Positions 61,325-64,000 of a stretch of 64,000 bases of DNA are shown here, piece after piece. The stretch's first letter is position 1, and each line of letters starts with the position of its first letter. The stretch spans positions 372,001 through 436,000 of the forward strand of contig NZ_JBDJAW010000002.1 of the NCBI RefSeq assembly GCF_039649665.1, written 5' to 3'. The notes beneath the pieces were generated by a model, which was given only the letters and a program-made list of their open reading frames with translations, was not told the DNA's origin and did no database searches. This stretch comes from Microbispora sp. ZYX-F-249. Its GTDB lineage: Bacteria; Actinomycetota; Actinomycetes; Streptosporangiales; Streptosporangiaceae. A program made the position numbers and the translations under genes.

Positions 61325-63943
61325 TTGCGCTACGTGATGGGTTTCGAGGAAATCAACGGGACGAATATCGGGGACGTCGGCGGAAAGGGGACGCACCTGG
61401 GCGAGCTCTCCCGCATCGAGGGCATCCGCGTGCCCGACGGCTTCTGCGTCACGACGGACGCCTTCCGGCGGGTGGTCGCGGAAGCGCCCTCGATCGACGC
61501 TCAGCTCGACCTGCTGTCGCGCGTGGAACCGGACGACCGCACGACGATCCGCACCCTGAGCGCGGACATCCGTCGCACCGTCGAAGGCGTCGCGGTTCCC
61601 GGCGATCTCGTGGCGGCGATCAGCGACTCGCTCGCCCGGCTCGGCGAGGACGCCTCGTACGCGGTGCGCTCCAGCGCCACGGCCGAGGACCTGCCGACCG
61701 CGTCCTTCGCCGGCCAGCAGGACTCGTACCTGAACATCGTCGGCCTGGACGCGATCCTCCGGCACGTCCGGAGGTGCTGGGCCTCGCTGTTCACCGAGCG
61801 GGCGGTGACCTACCGGCGCCGTAACGGCTTCGACCACCGGAAGATACGGATGGCCGTGGTCGTTCAGCGGATGGTGTTCCCCGACGCGGCCGGGATCCTG
61901 TTCACCGCGGACCCCGTGACCTCGAATCGGAAGATCGCCACCGTGGAAGCCGGCTGGGGGCTCGGCGAGGCGCTCGTCTCCGGCCTGGTCGCCGGAGACG
62001 TCTACACGGTGCGCGACGATCAGGTCGTGACCACGGCGGTCGCCACCAAGCCGCGGTTCGTCGAGGCGTCGCCGGGCGGCGGCACCCGGGAGGTACCGGT
62101 CGAGCCGCGGCGGCGGACGCGGCCGGCTCTGACGGACGTGCAAGTCGTGCGCCTCGTACGGCTGGGCCGGCGAATCGAAGCGCACTTCGGCCGGCCCCAG
62201 GACATCGAATGGTGCCTGGCCGGCGACGAGTTCCACATCGTGCAGAGCCGGCCGATCACCACGCTGTTCCCGCTCCCCACGACCGACGACCAGGACAACC
62301 ACGTCTACGTCTCCGTCGGTCACCAGCAGATGATGACCGACGCGATGAAGCCGCTGGGACTGTCCGTGTGGCAGCTGACGACTCCGCGGCCGATGCACGA
62401 GGCGGGCGGGCGTCTGTTCGTCGACGTGGCCCCCGTCCTTGCGACGCCCGCGGGCCGTGCGCGCCTCCTCGGGACTTTCGGCAGGTCCGACCCGCTGATC
62501 CGCGACGCGCTGCAGACCGTCGTCGACCGCGGCGACTTCCTCCGCTCGCTTCCGGACGACGCTACCGGCGCCGCGCCCGCCGGCGCCGCACCCGCCGGCG
62601 CCGCACCCGCTCCGATCGAGACCGACCCGGCCCTCGTCACCAAGCTGATCCGGCGCACCGAGGCATCCGTGGCCGCCCTGCGGCGCGAGATCCGGGATCT
62701 GTCCGGACCGGCACTGCTCGACTTCATCCTGGCCGACATCGCCGAACTGAAGCGCATCCTGTTCGATCCGCAGAGCTCCCAGATGATCATGGCGGGCATG
62801 GAGGCGGCCTGGTGGCTCAACGACCACCTCGAGAAGTGGCTGGGCGAGAAGAACGCGGCCGACGTGCTCACGCAATCCGTCCCCCACAACGTCACGTCGG
62901 AGATGGGGCTGGCGCTCCTCGACGTCGCGGACGCGATCCGGCCGCACACGGACGTCGTGGCGTTCCTGCAGCGCGTCGTGGACGAAGGCCGGGACGGTGA
63001 CGGCTTCCTGGACGAGCTGGCCGGGCTGCCCGGGGGACGGGAAGCACGTGACGCCATCCGCAGCTACCTCGACACGTACGGCATGCGCTGCGCGGGCGAG
63101 ATCGACATCACCAGGACGCGCTGGAGTGAGCAACCCGCCACGCTCGTTCCGGCCATCCTCGGCAACATCAGGAACTTCGAGCCGGGCGCCGGCAGGCGAC
63201 GCTTCGAACAAGGACTTCGGGAGTCACGGCGGAAGGAACAGGACCTGCTGACGCGCCTGCGCGCCCTGCCGGACGGGGAGCAGAAGGCGGAGGAGACCAA
63301 GCGGATGATCGACCGCGTCCGCACCTTCGCCGGATACCGGGAGTATCCCAAGTACGGCATGGTCAGCCGCTACTTCGCCTACAAGCAGGCGTTGCTGCGG
63401 GAAGCCGATCGCCTCGTCCGGGCCGGCATCCTGCGCGAGACGGACGACATCTTCTTCCTCCGGTTCGAGGAGTTGCACGAAGTCGTGCGCACCGGCGTTG
63501 CGGACGCCGAGCTCATCCTGAGAAGGCGGGAGGCGTTCCGGTCGTACGAGGCGCTCACACCGCCCCGGGTCCTCACGTCGGACGGCGAGGTGATCACTGC
63601 CCGATATCGCGGTGACGTCCCGCCCGGCGCGCTGGCCGGTCTCCCGGTCTCGGCCGGGACCGTCGAGGGCCGGGCCCGTGTCGTCATGGACATCGCGCGG
63701 GCCGAGCTCGCGGCGGGCGACATCCTGGTCACCGCCTACACCGACCCCAGCTGGACTCCCCTGTTCGTCACCGTCGCAGGACTGGTGACGGAAGTCGGCG
63801 GCCTCATGACGCACGGGGCGGTGATCGCCCGGGAGTACGGCCTGCCGGCCGTCGTGGGAGTGGAGCAGGCCACCCGGTTGATCCGGGACGGGCAGCGGAT
63901 CCGCGTGCACGGAACCGACGGGTACGTCGAGATCCTCGACTGA
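61325..63943 (+). CDS. rph: Rifamycin-inactivating phosphotransferase Rph
   Basis: 872 residues from TTG 61325. It phosphorylates the ansa-bridge of rifamycins using ATP and water, giving AMP and Pi. Domains in order: ATP-grasp (1-315; VGGKGTHLGELSRIEGIRVP, VRSSATAEDLPTASFAGQQ, DIEWCLAGDEFHIVQSRPITT), rifamycin-binding middle (about 320-750; VSVGHQQMMTDAMKPLGLS) and the swivelling His domain with catalytic His830 in GGLMTHGAVIAREYGLPAV. An Ala/Pro/Gly tandem repeat (GAAPAGAAPAGAAPAP) in the middle is typical. Family length is about 865. Start: GGAG lies nine bases before TTG, and RYVMGFEEI aligns with the family's RYVLDLQEI. An upstream TTGGAC-17-TATCAC may be the promoter. Confidence 0.95.
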   Translation: MRYVMGFEEINGTNIGDVGGKGTHLGELSRIEGIRVPDGFCVTTDAFRRVVAEAPSIDAQLDLLSRVEPDDRTTIRTLSADIRRTVEGVAVPGDLVAAISDSLARLGEDASYAVRSSATAEDLPTASFAGQQDSYLNIVGLDAILRHVRRCWASLFTERAVTYRRRNGFDHRKIRMAVVVQRMVFPDAAGILFTADPVTSNRKIATVEAGWGLGEALVSGLVAGDVYTVRDDQVVTTAVATKPRFVEASPGGGTREVPVEPRRRTRPALTDVQVVRLVRLGRRIEAHFGRPQDIEWCLAGDEFHIVQSRPITTLFPLPTTDDQDNHVYVSVGHQQMMTDAMKPLGLSVWQLTTPRPMHEAGGRLFVDVAPVLATPAGRARLLGTFGRSDPLIRDALQTVVDRGDFLRSLPDDATGAAPAGAAPAGAAPAPIETDPALVTKLIRRTEASVAALRREIRDLSGPALLDFILADIAELKRILFDPQSSQMIMAGMEAAWWLNDHLEKWLGEKNAADVLTQSVPHNVTSEMGLALLDVADAIRPHTDVVAFLQRVVDEGRDGDGFLDELAGLPGGREARDAIRSYLDTYGMRCAGEIDITRTRWSEQPATLVPAILGNIRNFEPGAGRRRFEQGLRESRRKEQDLLTRLRALPDGEQKAEETKRMIDRVRTFAGYREYPKYGMVSRYFAYKQALLREADRLVRAGILRETDDIFFLRFEELHEVVRTGVADAELILRRREAFRSYEALTPPRVLTSDGEVITARYRGDVPPGALAGLPVSAGTVEGRARVVMDIARAELAAGDILVTAYTDPSWTPLFVTVAGLVTEVGGLMTHGAVIAREYGLPAVVGVEQATRLIRDGQRIRVHGTDGYVEILD

Positions 63944-63950
63944 ATCTGGG

Positions 63951-64000
63951 ATGACCAAAGGTGCGACGGCCCTGGGCGCCCTGGGCTCGCTGCTGGACAG
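63951..64000 (+). CDS. Possible gene start at the right edge
   Basis: An ATG eight bases after rph opens an uninterrupted frame (MTKGATALGALGSLLD) to the window end. The preceding CTGGG is a poor ribosome-binding site. Sixteen codons are too few to name; it may be the first gene after rph or chance. Confidence 0.3.
   Translation, partial: MTKGATALGALGSLLD

Noticed and set aside
61229..63211. A 660-codon open frame on the minus strand
   Set aside because: Antisense shadow of rph, with the same composition as the other shadows.

Overview
The window is very GC-rich, densely coded DNA from an actinobacterium, most likely a filamentous, sporulating one. The evidence is frequent GTG starts, stop/start overlaps of the TGATG and GTGA kind, a polyphosphate glucokinase, a mycothiol-dependent (maleylpyruvate isomerase-type) enzyme, a Spo0M-type sporulation protein, SARP/BTAD and ECF42 regulators, a probable F420-dependent LLM oxidoreductase and a rifamycin phosphotransferase. 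The family (possibly Streptosporangiales-like) is inference. No rRNA, tRNA, CRISPR array, insertion sequence or phage gene was seen.

Layout. 1-11.9 kb: the 5' part of hrpA (cut by the left edge), a winged-helix regulator, ppgK, a divergent NmrA-like/TetR pair, and small stress or metabolic genes (P-loop kinase, HAD phosphatase, cupin, methyltransferase, Hsp20, tandem universal stress protein, DUF1876). 12-20.5 kb is the most unusual part. It holds a leftward operon of a glutamine-rich prion-like protein, a 97-residue protein and a subtilisin-like protease. Divergent from it is a Crp/Fnr regulator followed by a compact cassette: a class III cyclase-like protein, a degenerate STAND-like NTPase with an alpha-solenoid, and an SPFH-like coiled-coil protein. 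A Pycsar-effector-like membrane protein lies convergent to the cassette. The cyclase-like protein (C-terminus) and the NTPase (N-terminus) share a Gly/Asn/Gln-rich motif, as seen in bacterial amyloid-signalling effector/receptor pairs.

20.6-32 kb: an ArsR-like/SRPBCC pair, DUF429, a BBE-type flavin oxidase, a GNAT gene overlapping a 1,239-residue SARP/AAA/TPR regulator, a zinc-type CDF exporter, an SCO6745-like protein and Spo0M. 32-38 kb: two YCII/ECF42 modules around an apparently cytoplasmic GH10 xylanase. The first module has two near-identical predicted ECF promoters; in the second the sigma factor is fused in frame to an alpha/beta hydrolase. 38-48 kb: epimerase, aldo/keto reductase, secreted phosphoesterase, a NarL-type two-component system divergent from an ABC exporter, an AlkZ-type glycosylase and small genes. 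49-53 kb: pntA-pntB and a PIG-V-type mannosyltransferase.

53.5-56.1 kb looks like a small RiPP cluster: a 58-residue precursor with two 24-residue repeats, a strong hairpin, a TPR protein and a SagB/ThcOx dehydrogenase, with no YcaO gene nearby. 56.4-64 kb: an LLM oxidoreductase, an ArsR/MFS efflux pair with a 30-bp operator, a two-helix TrkA-N/RyR-domain protein, and rph. Starts were chosen from ribosome-binding sites, overlaps and family alignments recalled from memory; no database search was possible.
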